64,000 nucleotides of DNA, taken from assembly GCA_017395085.1 (NCBI GenBank), contig JAFPWF010000024.1, positions 62,001 through 126,000 on the forward strand, written 5' to 3'. Positions 49,057 to 57,193 of the stretch are shown here, piece by piece; position 1 is the first letter of the stretch; every line of letters begins with the position of its first letter. The notes beneath the pieces are model-generated. The model was not told the DNA's origin, searched no databases, and saw nothing but the letters and a program-made list of their open reading frames with translations. This stretch comes from Oscillospiraceae bacterium. Lineage in GTDB: Bacteria > Bacillota > Clostridia > Oscillospirales > Oscillospiraceae. A program made the translations under genes and the position numbers.

Positions 49057-50430
49057 ATGGCAGTACGCAATGTTACTCTCGAGAAAACGATCAGAAAGCT
49101 TCTGGACGAGAAGAAGTTCCAGACGCTGAGGGACATTCTGGTTACGCTGGAGCCGGCGGATATCTCGGCAGTTTTTCAGGAGCAGGATGAGGAGCGCGCG
49201 CCACTTCTGTTCCGGCTGCTTCCGAAGGAGCTTGCCGCAGAGACCTTCGCCGAGCTGGAACCGGAATGGCAGGAGCTTCTGATCCGGGGCTTTTCCGACC
49301 GGGAGCTGCGGGACGTCGTGAGCGAGCTTTACGTGGACGACGCTGCGGACCTGATCGAGGAAATGCCCGCCAATGTAGTCAAGCGCGTTCTCGCGCAGGC
49401 GGATCCGCAGATGCGGAAAGAAATCAACGAAATCCTGCGCTATCCGGAGGACTCCGCCGGATCCATCATGACGACGGAGTACGTTTCGCTCCGGCCCACC
49501 ATGACGGTGAAGGAGGCCTTCCAGCGCATCCGGCAGACCGGCGTGGACAAGGAGACCATCTACACCTGCTACGTCACGGATGAGCGCCGGCTGCTGGGCA
49601 CCGTCTCGGCAAAGACTCTGCTCTTACAGACGGACGACAGCACCCCGGTGTCCGAGATCATGGATGAAAACGTGATTTCGGTGCACACCCTGACCGACCA
49701 GGAGACCGTCGCCCAGATGCTCTCCCGGTATAACTTCCTCGCGCTGCCGGTCCTGGACCAGGACGACAGGATGGTCGGTATCGTAACCTTCGACGACGCG
49801 ATGGACGTCCTTGTCGAAGAGACCACGGAAGATATCGAAAAGATGGCCGGTATGCTTCCGTCCGAGAAGACCTATCTCCGCTCCTCGGCATGGGACCTGT
49901 TCGTGCACCGCATCCCGTGGCTTGCGCTGCTGATGATTTCGGCCACCTTCACCGGGCTCATCATCACCGGCTTTGAAAGCGCCCTAGCGGCGCAGGTGGT
50001 GCTCACGGCCTTCATCCCGATGCTGATGGACACCGGGGGCAATTCCGGCTCCCAGGCATCCGTCACGATCATCCGTGCGCTCAGCCTCGGGGAACTGGAG
50101 TTTTCCGACGCGCCGAAGGTGATCTGGAAGGAGATCAAGACGGCCGTGCTCTGCGGCGTGGCGCTGTCCACCCTTTGCTTTGTGAAAATCATGCTGGTCG
50201 ACCGCATGATGATGGGCAATACGGACATCAGCCCACTGACGGCCGCAGTCGTCTGCGCGACCATGTCGGTGACGGTGCTCATCGCAAAGCTGGTAGGCTG
50301 CACGCTGCCGATGGCGGCGAAGCGGGTCGGCTTTGACCCGGCCGTCATGGCAAGCCCTTTCATCACCACCATTGTCGACGCACTCTCCCTGCTCGTCTAC
50401 TTCGGCATCGCAAGCGCCCTGCTTTTCTGA
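49057..50430 (+). CDS. mgtE: MgtE-type magnesium transporter
   Basis: A 457 aa channel of the MgtE family. An N-terminal superhelical domain (about 1-130, LVTLEPADISAVFQEQ), a pair of CBS domains (about 135-255, SAGSIMTTEYVSLRPTMTV then VSEIMDENVISV) and five membrane segments (from about 285) are in the usual order. GGNSGSQASVTIIRALSLGE near residue 328 is the pore signature. In MgtE the cytosolic domains close the pore when magnesium is high. AAAAGGAGGG precedes the ATG. Expression is probably controlled by the leader. Confidence 0.95.
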   Translation: MAVRNVTLEKTIRKLLDEKKFQTLRDILVTLEPADISAVFQEQDEERAPLLFRLLPKELAAETFAELEPEWQELLIRGFSDRELRDVVSELYVDDAADLIEEMPANVVKRVLAQADPQMRKEINEILRYPEDSAGSIMTTEYVSLRPTMTVKEAFQRIRQTGVDKETIYTCYVTDERRLLGTVSAKTLLLQTDDSTPVSEIMDENVISVHTLTDQETVAQMLSRYNFLALPVLDQDDRMVGIVTFDDAMDVLVEETTEDIEKMAGMLPSEKTYLRSSAWDLFVHRIPWLALLMISATFTGLIITGFESALAAQVVLTAFIPMLMDTGGNSGSQASVTIIRALSLGELEFSDAPKVIWKEIKTAVLCGVALSTLCFVKIMLVDRMMMGNTDISPLTAAVVCATMSVTVLIAKLVGCTLPMAAKRVGFDPAVMASPFITTIVDALSLLVYFGIASALLF

Positions 50431-50447
50431 CCGACCAATCAGAATGC

Positions 50448-50483
50448 GGCGGATCAGGGGGCTTTCCCGATCCGCCGATTTTA
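50448..50483 (+). terminator. Terminator of mgtE
   Basis: An 8 bp stem (50448-50455 and 50469-50476) followed by GATTTTAT, 18 bp after the stop. Confidence 0.75.
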
Positions 50484-50508
50484 TCAGATATGAATAAGGA
50501 GGAACCCC

Positions 50509-51738
50509 ATGGCCCTTCACATCGTCGCCGAGGCAAACCGCTGCCTGAACTGCAAGAACCCGCGCTGCCAGCAGGGCTGCCCGGTTCACACCCCGATCCC
50601 TCACGTGATCCAGCTCTTCAAGGAAAACCGCCTGATGGAGGCGGGGGAGATCCTGTTCCAGAACAACCCCCTGTCCGCGGTCTGCGCCATCGTATGCAAC
50701 CACGAAAAGCAGTGCGCCGGCAACTGCATCCGCGGCATCAAGGAGACGCCGGTGCACTTTTCCAGTATTGAGGAGTATGTCTCGGACATGTACCTCGACC
50801 GCATGGTGATCGAACGTCCGGAGAAAAAGGACAAGAAGGCCGCTGTCATCGGCTGCGGGCCTGCGGGGATGACGGTTGCCATCAAACTTGCGCAGGCCGG
50901 CTATCCGGTGACGGTGTTTGAGTGGAAGGGCAAGATCGGCGGGCTGCTGCAGTACGGGATCCCCGAATTCCGTCTGCCCAAGAGCTTTCTGGACCGCTAC
51001 CAGACGCGCATGGAGGAACTGGGCATCACCATCCGCACCAACACGACGATCGGCTCGGTGCTGATGATCGACGAGCTTTTGCGCGACGGCTACGCCAGCA
51101 TCTTCATCGGCACTGGGGCGGAACTGCCGCGCACCCTCGGCCTGCAGGGCGAGAGCCTGGGCAACGTGATGTTCGGCCTGAACTATCTGGCGAATCCAAA
51201 AGGCCACAAACTGGGTGACACCGTGGCCATCATCGGCATGGGCAACGCGGCGATGGACGTGGCGCGCACCGCCCTGCGAAACGGCTCCCGCCATGTGACG
51301 CTGTACGCCCGCAGCAAAAACGTGACGGCCAGTTCCAGCGAGGTCTCGTATACCGAGCTGGACGGCGCGGAATTCGTGTTCGGGATGCAGATTGAGAAGA
51401 TCACCGATGAGGGGCCGGTTTTCAAAAAGGCGATCTTCGATGAAAACGACCAGATCACCGGCTACGAGGAAGAGCCCGTGCAGGTGAAGGCAGATTCCAC
51501 GATCATCTCCATCAGCCAGGTGCCGAGAAGGAAGCTTGCCCGCACGACCGAGGGCCTGGAACTGACAGAGCGAGGCCTTCTGGAGGTGGATGAGAACTAC
51601 ATGACCACCCGGCCCGGGGTGTTCGGCGCAGGCGACGTCGTCACCGGTGCGAAAACGGTCGTCCACGCTGTGGACGGCGCCAAGAAAGCCGCCGAGGCCA
51701 TGATCCGGTACATGGAACAGGAAAGGGAAACAACGTGA
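50509..51738 (+). CDS. GltD-like NAD(P)H oxidoreductase
   Basis: A 409 aa flavoprotein related to the small subunit of glutamate synthase. The N-terminus has cysteines for two 4Fe-4S clusters (CLNCKNPRCQQGCP and CAIVCNHEKQCAGNC). An FAD site (VIGCGPAGMTVAIKLAQAG, near residue 110) and an NAD(P) site (AIIGMGNAAMDVARTAL, near 240) follow. C-terminal GVFGAGDVV closes the FAD fold. No GltB, NfnA or dihydropyrimidine dehydrogenase partner lies nearby, so the electron acceptor is unknown. Somewhat shorter than GltD. AAGGAGGAACCCC precedes the ATG. Confidence 0.88.
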   Translation: MALHIVAEANRCLNCKNPRCQQGCPVHTPIPHVIQLFKENRLMEAGEILFQNNPLSAVCAIVCNHEKQCAGNCIRGIKETPVHFSSIEEYVSDMYLDRMVIERPEKKDKKAAVIGCGPAGMTVAIKLAQAGYPVTVFEWKGKIGGLLQYGIPEFRLPKSFLDRYQTRMEELGITIRTNTTIGSVLMIDELLRDGYASIFIGTGAELPRTLGLQGESLGNVMFGLNYLANPKGHKLGDTVAIIGMGNAAMDVARTALRNGSRHVTLYARSKNVTASSSEVSYTELDGAEFVFGMQIEKITDEGPVFKKAIFDENDQITGYEEEPVQVKADSTIISISQVPRRKLARTTEGLELTERGLLEVDENYMTTRPGVFGAGDVVTGAKTVVHAVDGAKKAAEAMIRYMEQERETT

Positions 51739-51773
51739 AGTACAATCTCTTCATCGGCGAGCTGTTTTTCTGA
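51735..51773 (+). CDS. Possible 12-residue peptide overlapping the oxidoreductase stop
   Basis: GTG 51735 overlaps the preceding stop as GTGA, and the frame gives VKYNLFIGELFF before TGA. GTGA overlaps are usual for coupled genes, but the ORF is very short and may be chance or the remnant of a lost downstream gene. Confidence 0.25.
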   Translation: MKYNLFIGELFF

Positions 51774-51792
51774 AACCGGTTATGAAGATATG

Positions 51793-51830
51793 AAACGGGC
51801 GCCTCTTCTTTGGGAAGGGGCGCCCGTTTC
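51793..51830. terminator. Bidirectional terminator
   Basis: A perfect 11 bp stem (51793-51803 and 51819-51829) between the convergent oxidoreductase and DMT transporter genes. A T-rich run is on the right only in part (TTTCTG). Confidence 0.7.
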
Positions 51831-51910
51831 TGTCCGGCTGCGTTAAGATTCGTTGTGCGGCGGTATCTGGTTTTCCGAACGTGACATTTCCGTCCGGTTT
51901 GATACTGCCT

Positions 51911-52804
51911 CTATACGCGGAGCAGTTTTTCCTTCGGCTTTGGCTCCGGCAATTCGGAAATCAGGATTCCCGCCAGGATCAGCCCGCCGCCGACGGCGCT
52001 CTGGACCGTGAAAGCTTCGTGCAGGAAGACGATCCCGAGTATGGTTGCCACCATTGGGTTCAGTGCGCAGAACATGCCCGCCCGTTCGGCTGTCGTCCCG
52101 CTCTGCGCGACCGGCTGAAGTGTGAAGCCGAAGCCGGAGCATACCACCGCGAGCATGACGATTCCCGTCCACTCCAGCATCCCGGACGGCAGTCTGGGGG
52201 CCTCGAACAGCAGGCTTGCCGTCAGACTCAGCGCGCCGATTATGCCGACCTGCACGATCCCCGATGCAAGTGCGTCAATGTTCCCGTGGGTCAGGCGGTC
52301 CGTCGTCAGGATCGCACAGGCGTACAGGAATGCGGCCAGCATGCAGAACATCTCGCCGGCGCCGAAAGCCATTCCGCTGCCGATCGTCAGAAAACCGACC
52401 CCGATCAGACAGAGCAGCGCGCAGATCACGGCCTTCCATCGCGGAAACCGGCGCAGCAGAAGCGCCTGCAGCAGCGGTACGATCACGATCGCCGTGTTTT
52501 CCAGGAAGGATACATTTCCGGAGCTGGTGCGCTTCAGCCCGTTCAGCTCCGCCGTCATCACCAGAAAGTAGAGGCAGCCCATGACGGCCCCGGCAGCGAA
52601 CGTTTTCCGGTTTATTTTCCGGATCCGTTTGAAAAAGAGAATCAGCAGCAGCGTGAAGGCGAGCAGAAAACGGATTCCCAGCATGTTGAACATGCTCATG
52701 CTCTGCATAATAAGCTTGGAAAACAGATAGCTGGTTGCCCGCGCCGTAATCACACCGGCAAGGAGCAGTTCCGCACGGCTGCGGGAGCGGATGCCGTTTT
52801 TCAT
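51911..52804 (-). CDS. DMT/EamA-family transporter
   Basis: A 297 aa membrane protein with ten hydrophobic segments in two EamA repeats. The second-half signature (LNPMVATILGIVFLHEAFTVQSAVGGGLILAGI near residue 250) is typical of drug/metabolite exporters. The substrate is unknown. It is divergent from a LysR regulator gene that probably controls it. ATG 52804 is 7 nt from GGGAGG; TTG 52810 is the alternative. Confidence 0.9.
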   Translation of the reverse strand: MKNGIRSRSRAELLLAGVITARATSYLFSKLIMQSMSMFNMLGIRFLLAFTLLLILFFKRIRKINRKTFAAGAVMGCLYFLVMTAELNGLKRTSSGNVSFLENTAIVIVPLLQALLLRRFPRWKAVICALLCLIGVGFLTIGSGMAFGAGEMFCMLAAFLYACAILTTDRLTHGNIDALASGIVQVGIIGALSLTASLLFEAPRLPSGMLEWTGIVMLAVVCSGFGFTLQPVAQSGTTAERAGMFCALNPMVATILGIVFLHEAFTVQSAVGGGLILAGILISELPEPKPKEKLLRV

Positions 52805-52826
52805 TTCCAAACCTCCCTGTCTTTAC

Positions 52827-52864
52827 TTGACATAGAGTATAACGGGGTGTTATCCTTGCGTAAA
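52827..52864. promoter_or_regulatory. Overlapping divergent promoters of DMT and LysR genes
   Basis: Leftward: TTTACG (52859-52864), 17 nt, TATACT (52836-52841). Rightward: TTGACA (52827-52832) with TATCCT (52851-52856) at 18 nt. The two overlap, so LysR could switch between autorepression and activation of the exporter. Confidence 0.6.
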
Positions 52865-52916
52865 GCGATATTATATCAATAAACACTTGATGAAACGTCA
52901 AGGAGAAACCGGGCTT

Positions 52917-53786
52917 ATGGATACCGAAAAATGTGCGGCCCTGCTCTGCGTGCTGGAAAGCGGCAGCATCACAGCAGCCGCGGAAAAACTCGGATATACC
53001 GTTTCCGGAGTAAGCCGGATGATGGCCGCGCTGGAGGCGGAGAGCGGCTTCCCGTTGCTGCTGCGCAGCAAAACAGGGGTTGTCCCCGCCGAGGATTGCA
53101 GAAGCATGCTGCCTACGCTGCGGGATCTGGCACGCCTCGGGGCGCTCTATGAGGCGCGGTGTTCGGCAGTGCGCGGGCTGGATACCGGCGTGCTCCGCGT
53201 CGGCAGCGTGTACAGCGCCTATTACGACTGGCTGGCGCAGACGATCGCGAGTTTCTCAAAAACGCACCCAGGGATCGAAGTCCACTTCCTGCAGGGCAGC
53301 AGCAGCGAATTCTATACAAAACTCGCGCAGCACGAGGTGGATTTCTGCATTGTGAGCAGGCGGGAGGGCGATTACGAATTCCGTCTCCTGAGGGAGGATC
53401 CGCTTCTGGCGTGGGTACCGCCCGGCCATCCCCGGGCGAAAGACGGTCATTACCCGCTCAGGGACTTTGAAACGGATCCCTATATTGACACTTACCCCGG
53501 CCAGGAGACCGATAACAACAGGGCGTTTCACTCCGGCGGGATCACACCGCACAGCCGGTTTCTCTCCAGAGACGTCCAGGCAACCCACGCCATGGTCGCG
53601 GCGGGGCTGGGCGTCAGCCTGAACAACGCGATCCTTGCCCACGGGCTGGATCTCTCGGATGTGATCACACTCCCGACGAGCCCGTCGTTCGAGGTGGAGA
53701 TCGGAATTGCGGCGCCGCGAAAAGAGGAGCGTTCCCCGGCAGCGGAGCATTTTCTGAAATTTGCGCTCAGTTCTCTCAAAAAATGA
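52917..53786 (+). CDS. LysR-family transcriptional regulator
   Basis: A 289 aa LysR regulator. The helix-turn-helix covers about residues 5-60 (FLAV-like start CAALLCVLESGSITAAAEKLGYTVSGVSRMM), followed by the effector-binding fold (about 90-285). It is divergent from the DMT transporter gene and likely senses its substrate. ATG 52917 is preferred because AAGGAG lies 11 nt upstream and the family pattern begins there; ATG 52890 is possible. Confidence 0.9.
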   Translation: MDTEKCAALLCVLESGSITAAAEKLGYTVSGVSRMMAALEAESGFPLLLRSKTGVVPAEDCRSMLPTLRDLARLGALYEARCSAVRGLDTGVLRVGSVYSAYYDWLAQTIASFSKTHPGIEVHFLQGSSSEFYTKLAQHEVDFCIVSRREGDYEFRLLREDPLLAWVPPGHPRAKDGHYPLRDFETDPYIDTYPGQETDNNRAFHSGGITPHSRFLSRDVQATHAMVAAGLGVSLNNAILAHGLDLSDVITLPTSPSFEVEIGIAAPRKEERSPAAEHFLKFALSSLKK

Positions 53787-53795
53787 AAAATACCC

Positions 53796-53838
53796 CTGCG
53801 TAAGGTATTGCTTGTAACGCAGCGTCATGTTGTAGAAT
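53796..53838 (+). promoter_or_regulatory. MerR-type promoter with 19 bp spacer and dyad
   Basis: TTGCTT (53808-53813), 19 nt, TAGAAT (53833-53838). The long spacer is the hallmark of MerR-activated promoters. An inverted repeat CTGCGT-N15-ACGCAG (53796-53801 and 53817-53822) overlaps the -35. The MerR gene begins 25 bp downstream, so it probably controls itself and the protease gene. Confidence 0.7.
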
Positions 53839-53862
53839 CCATGGCGTAAGGAGGTGAAAGCT

Positions 53863-54588
53863 ATGTCAAAATATACCACGGGAGAGATGGCAAAGCTTTG
53901 CGGCGTTACCGTCCGAACGGTCCAGTACTATGATACCAGAGGAATTCTGATTCCCAGCGAACTCTCCGAAGGCGGAAGACGCCTTTATTCGGAGGATGAC
54001 CTGAAAAGGATGAAGGTCATCTGTTTTCTGCGGGAACTGGACATTCCGCTCGACGCGATTTCTCAGATTCTGAAAGAAGAGCATCCCGAAAAAGTGATCG
54101 CGCTGCTGATTGAACAGCAGGAATCGGTTCTTTCGGATGAGATTAATGAGAAACAGGAAAAGCTCGAGAAGCTGCAGGAACTGAAAAACGGGCTGAAAAG
54201 CAAAGCAGCCTTCTCTCTTGAAACCATCGGCGACATAGCGGTTATCATGGAAGGCAAGAAAAAACTGAAAAAGATGCGCTGGATGATGATCCTGACCGGG
54301 ATCCCGGTCACGGCGCTGCAATGGTTTTCCATCATTTTCTGGATTGTCAGAGGGATCTGGTGGCCGTTCGTCGTCTGGGTGCTGGCGGCTGTTCCCTGGG
54401 GCATCCTGGTCAGCAGGTACTACTTCAACCATGTAAAATACATCTGCCCGGAGTGCCACGAGGTGTTCAAGCCGACACTGAAAGAAGCTTTTTGGGCAAA
54501 TCATACCCCCACCACCCGCAAGCTGACCTGCACCCATTGCGGTCACAAGGGATTCTGTGTGGAGGTCTGGGGAGGTGACGGCAAGTGA
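53863..54588 (+). CDS. MerR-family regulator with membrane and zinc-ribbon extension
   Basis: A 241 aa protein. The MerR helix-turn-helix is TTGEMAKLCGVTVRTVQYYDTRGIL (residues 5-29). A dimer coiled coil follows (about 80-130, QESVLSDEINEKQEKLEKLQEL). The C-terminal half has two hydrophobic segments (about 147-167 and 170-188) and a zinc ribbon (CPECHEVFK and CTHCGHKG). This extension would tether the regulator to the membrane. ATG 53863 follows AAGGAGGT. It overlaps the YhfC-like gene by GTGA, so both act together. Confidence 0.85.
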   Translation: MSKYTTGEMAKLCGVTVRTVQYYDTRGILIPSELSEGGRRLYSEDDLKRMKVICFLRELDIPLDAISQILKEEHPEKVIALLIEQQESVLSDEINEKQEKLEKLQELKNGLKSKAAFSLETIGDIAVIMEGKKKLKKMRWMMILTGIPVTALQWFSIIFWIVRGIWWPFVVWVLAAVPWGILVSRYYFNHVKYICPECHEVFKPTLKEAFWANHTPTTRKLTCTHCGHKGFCVEVWGGDGK

Positions 54589-55436
54589 TAGAGAATGCTC
54601 ATGTCGGAACTGCGTCTTTCATCTGGCTGATCGCAGGCGCCGTGCTTTGGATCGCAGTTCCGGTGGCGGGAGCGCTTATCTGGAAAGTCAGGAAAAAAGA
54701 ACCTGTTACATCCATCCTGATCGGAGCTGCAGCATTTTTGCTTTTCGCCCTGATCCTTGAAAAGCCCATTCAGAACGTGCTGGCTTTCCCGACTGCGATG
54801 GGCCTTCCGGATCATGCCGTCAGCCGGTTTCTGAGTGCAAACCCTGTGCTGCTGGCGCTTGTCGCAGGGCTTTTCCCCGGAGTGTTTGAAGAAACCGGGC
54901 GGCTGGCCGCCTTTCAGACGGTTCTGCGAAAGCGCAGGAACAGAGAGACTTCCATTTCATACGGCATCGGGCACGGCGGTTTTGAAGTGATCCTGATCCT
55001 TGGGCTTGCCTATATCCAGTACATTGCTTACGCCGTTATGATCAACACCGGCATCTTCGGCACCGTAATCGATCAGGTCGCGGCTCAGGCTCCGGAGCAG
55101 CTCGGCAGTATCAAGGCCGTTGTGAATCTGCTCACGGGATTCTCCTTTGCAGATCTGGGCATCGCCTTCGTGGAGCGGGTATTCGCGGTCCTGTTCCATA
55201 TAGGGGCGTCCATCCTGGTTTTTTACGCCTGCCGGGACAAGAAGCGCTTCTGGCTGTATCCTCTGGCAATCGTCCTTCATACCGGAATGGATTTCATCGC
55301 GGCTTTGAGCATCTTTGACGTGATAAGCCTTTCTCCGTGGGCGCTGGAGGGAATCCTAGCAGTATTCGGATCGCTGACATTCTTCGGCGCATACTTCCTG
55401 CTTTATCGGAAGGATAAAACCGATACTCTCCGATAA
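54585..55436 (+). CDS. YhfC-like intramembrane metalloprotease
   Basis: A 283 aa membrane protein with about seven or eight segments. Motifs typical of YhfC (a CPBP relative) are FEETGRLAAF near residue 104 (EE pair), SYGIGHGGFE near 125 and ALEGILAVF near the end; VLHTGMDF near 228 gives a further His. The substrate is unknown. The GTG start overlaps the MerR stop (GTGA), which links the protease to the membrane-tethered regulator. Confidence 0.82.
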   Translation: MIENAHVGTASFIWLIAGAVLWIAVPVAGALIWKVRKKEPVTSILIGAAAFLLFALILEKPIQNVLAFPTAMGLPDHAVSRFLSANPVLLALVAGLFPGVFEETGRLAAFQTVLRKRRNRETSISYGIGHGGFEVILILGLAYIQYIAYAVMINTGIFGTVIDQVAAQAPEQLGSIKAVVNLLTGFSFADLGIAFVERVFAVLFHIGASILVFYACRDKKRFWLYPLAIVLHTGMDFIAALSIFDVISLSPWALEGILAVFGSLTFFGAYFLLYRKDKTDTLR

Positions 55437-55469
55437 AGCGACCTTGATCCCAGGAGTGTATCTTCTTCG

Positions 55470-55622
55470 TGAAGGGGCACTCATTTTGTCCCTGCCGGAG
55501 AGCTTTGTGTTCCGTACGCCCGGGAGGAGTTCGGCAAAGGCGTATCCGACGACCTCACCGCTGCGGTTGCGGATATAGCTGCCAAGCCTGTCCGGAGCGC
55601 AGGGGAGTACTTCGTGTTTCAT
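55470..55622 (-). pseudogene. Truncated gene remnant
   Basis: ATG 55622 has AAAGGAGG 9 nt upstream and opens a frame MKHEVLPCAPDRLGSYI and on to FAELLPGVRNTKLSG. The start of an acetyltransferase-like or similar small protein is possible, but the frame then runs antisense into the YhfC-like gene without family features. I read it as the 5' stub of a lost gene. Right boundary is the ATG; left boundary is a guess. Confidence 0.4.
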
Positions 55623-55650
55623 CCGCTCCGGCCTCCTTTTTCTGAAAAGA

Positions 55651-55872
55651 TTGTATTATAATCGGCCCCGCGGAACAAGCGCGCGGGGCGCTTTTGTCTC
55701 CGGGCAGAGGTTCCTGCAGGGAGCGGCCGGCATCCGCGAAGAGTGGTATACTGATGAAAACACCGAAGTGGAGGTCGAGTGGATCCCGCTTTCGATGATC
55801 GACGAAGCCCCGATTGAGCGCATCGAGAGGCAGACTTCAGGCCGGGAGCCGGAATCGGAGTCGGATCCGTGA
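55651..55872 (+). pseudogene. C-terminal gene fragment
   Basis: An open frame of about 73 codons whose latter part (EEWYTDENTEVEVEWIPLS, then a Glu/Ser-rich tail) reads like protein, but there is no ribosome binding site and only a TTG to start. Probably the 3' remnant of a gene. The family is not recognised. Confidence 0.35.
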
Positions 55873-55892
55873 GGCAGTAAAAAAAGAAGCAT

Positions 55893-55954
55893 AAAAAACA
55901 CACGGTGCAGCCGGATGAGCCCGCAGAGGGCGGCCGGAGGCACCGTGTGTTTTT
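55893..55954. terminator. Terminator of the lipase gene
   Basis: A long stem of about 16 bp (from 55893-55908 with 55940-55954) with A-run and T-run on the two sides. It can act in both directions. Confidence 0.8.
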
Positions 55955-55961
55955 GTTCCCG

Positions 55962-57140
55962 TTACGCCGTTGGGAGGGCGTCGACGGTTTCAAGCAGTTC
56001 CAGATAGAAGGGGCGGATATTGTTCCGTTTGGTCATGCCGCCCTGCAACGCCATATGGTCGCCGTCATAAACCGGGAGGACCTGCCAGACGCCCGCTTCA
56101 ATGTGCGCCGGGTCATAAGCCGTACTTGGCGCGCCCAGCGGCGCCCCGGCGGAAACGGTGTTGACCAAACCGTCATTTTCCTGCCAGCTCTCATCCAGCA
56201 CAACGCCGCCGGCCGTCTTGCCGGTGTAGGCCCCCATCCGCGCGGAGGTCCGGCGGAACATGGCCTCCATCCTGCCGCGGACCGGCCGCTGGACGCCGTC
56301 CACGGCTTCGGTTGCTCTGCAGGGAACGGCAAAGTAATAGGTGCCGGGCAGGGTCGAAATCCGCGCGTTCAGGGCCTGCGCGTTGTCGATGTACATGTCG
56401 TGGGCGGCGTAGTCGTCCTCGGACCGGCCGTCCTTTTCCGCCTGCTTGCGGTTGCTGAAGAAGTTCCCCCACAGGTCGTCCCAGCGGGAGACCTTCACGG
56501 AATTGACGTCAAAACTTTCATCCTTGTACAGGTCGTAGGCGGTGGTGCCGTTGGTCGGCGCCGCCAGGGCAACCAGCGCGTGCAGGCGTTCGCCCTGCCT
56601 GCCCAGGAAGAAGGGCGAGAGCTCCTCCGGCGGGGTGACGGCCTGCTCCTCGGCGGATCCGTTTGCCAGAAGCTCGGAAAAGAGGCGGATGGTCGCACCG
56701 CCGAAGGAATGGCCAAGCAGCACCAGCTTCCTGCCGCTCTCCCAATCGGGGATCAGCGGCCGCCCGGTAAAGTCCGGGCCAAAGCGCTCGTGCCCATACT
56801 GTTCACTGTGGGCTTTGCCGTAGTCCGTCACGGTCCCGGCAAGCTGCGCGTAGAGCTCGCAGGCGCGGTCCCAGGCGCTGCCCTCCGGGGCGACGGAAGC
56901 CGCATAGCACGAAAAGCCCTCGCTGCGCAGGTACTCCATCAGGTCCCCGCCGGACATGCCCCAGTAGGGCATCCGCTGGTAGCGCTTGTCGTAGCTGCCC
57001 CAGCCGGAGAGACCGTGCACGAAAATGTACTCGAGGTCCGAACGTTCCGGGACCGGTCCCTGCCGCTTTGCCCCGCATGCGGGCAGGAACAGCATACAGC
57101 AGCACAGGATCAGAGCAAGCCATCTGTTCATGTTTTTCAT
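55962..57140 (-). CDS. Secreted lipase lipoprotein (staphylococcal/Geobacillus lipase type)
   Basis: A 392 aa lipoprotein: signal peptide with lipobox LPAC (Cys22). The alpha/beta hydrolase fold resembles family I.5/I.6 lipases: FVHGLSGWG near residue 45, MPYWGMSGGDLMEYL, SAWDRACELYAQLAGTVTDYG, nucleophile Ser in LLGHSFGGAT near 150, and a likely catalytic His in YDGDHMALQGG near 365. It would hydrolyse triacylglycerols or other esters at the surface. ATG 57140 is used; ATG 57131 is possible; neither has a strong ribosome binding site. Confidence 0.82.
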   Translation of the reverse strand: MKNMNRWLALILCCCMLFLPACGAKRQGPVPERSDLEYIFVHGLSGWGSYDKRYQRMPYWGMSGGDLMEYLRSEGFSCYAASVAPEGSAWDRACELYAQLAGTVTDYGKAHSEQYGHERFGPDFTGRPLIPDWESGRKLVLLGHSFGGATIRLFSELLANGSAEEQAVTPPEELSPFFLGRQGERLHALVALAAPTNGTTAYDLYKDESFDVNSVKVSRWDDLWGNFFSNRKQAEKDGRSEDDYAAHDMYIDNAQALNARISTLPGTYYFAVPCRATEAVDGVQRPVRGRMEAMFRRTSARMGAYTGKTAGGVVLDESWQENDGLVNTVSAGAPLGAPSTAYDPAHIEAGVWQVLPVYDGDHMALQGGMTKRNNIRPFYLELLETVDALPTA

Positions 57141-57193
57141 CTGGATCACGCCCAGTCTCAGAGTGGTAGTTGAATAAGGTTTTATCCGGAGAA

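Larger units (their letters stand above)
55437..55961. other. Degenerate intergenic region
   Basis: 525 bp between the YhfC-like and lipase genes. It holds a leftward 5' stub (55470-55622), a rightward fragment without a start (55651-55872; contains EEWYTDENTEVEVEWIPLSMI) and the lipase terminator. It looks like the remains of one or two deleted genes. Confidence 0.5.

Noticed and set aside
48914-49129. A 71-codon frame crossing the mgtE start
   Set aside because: It has no ribosome binding site of its own and runs into mgtE in another frame; the 29-codon ORF at 48907 is the better candidate.
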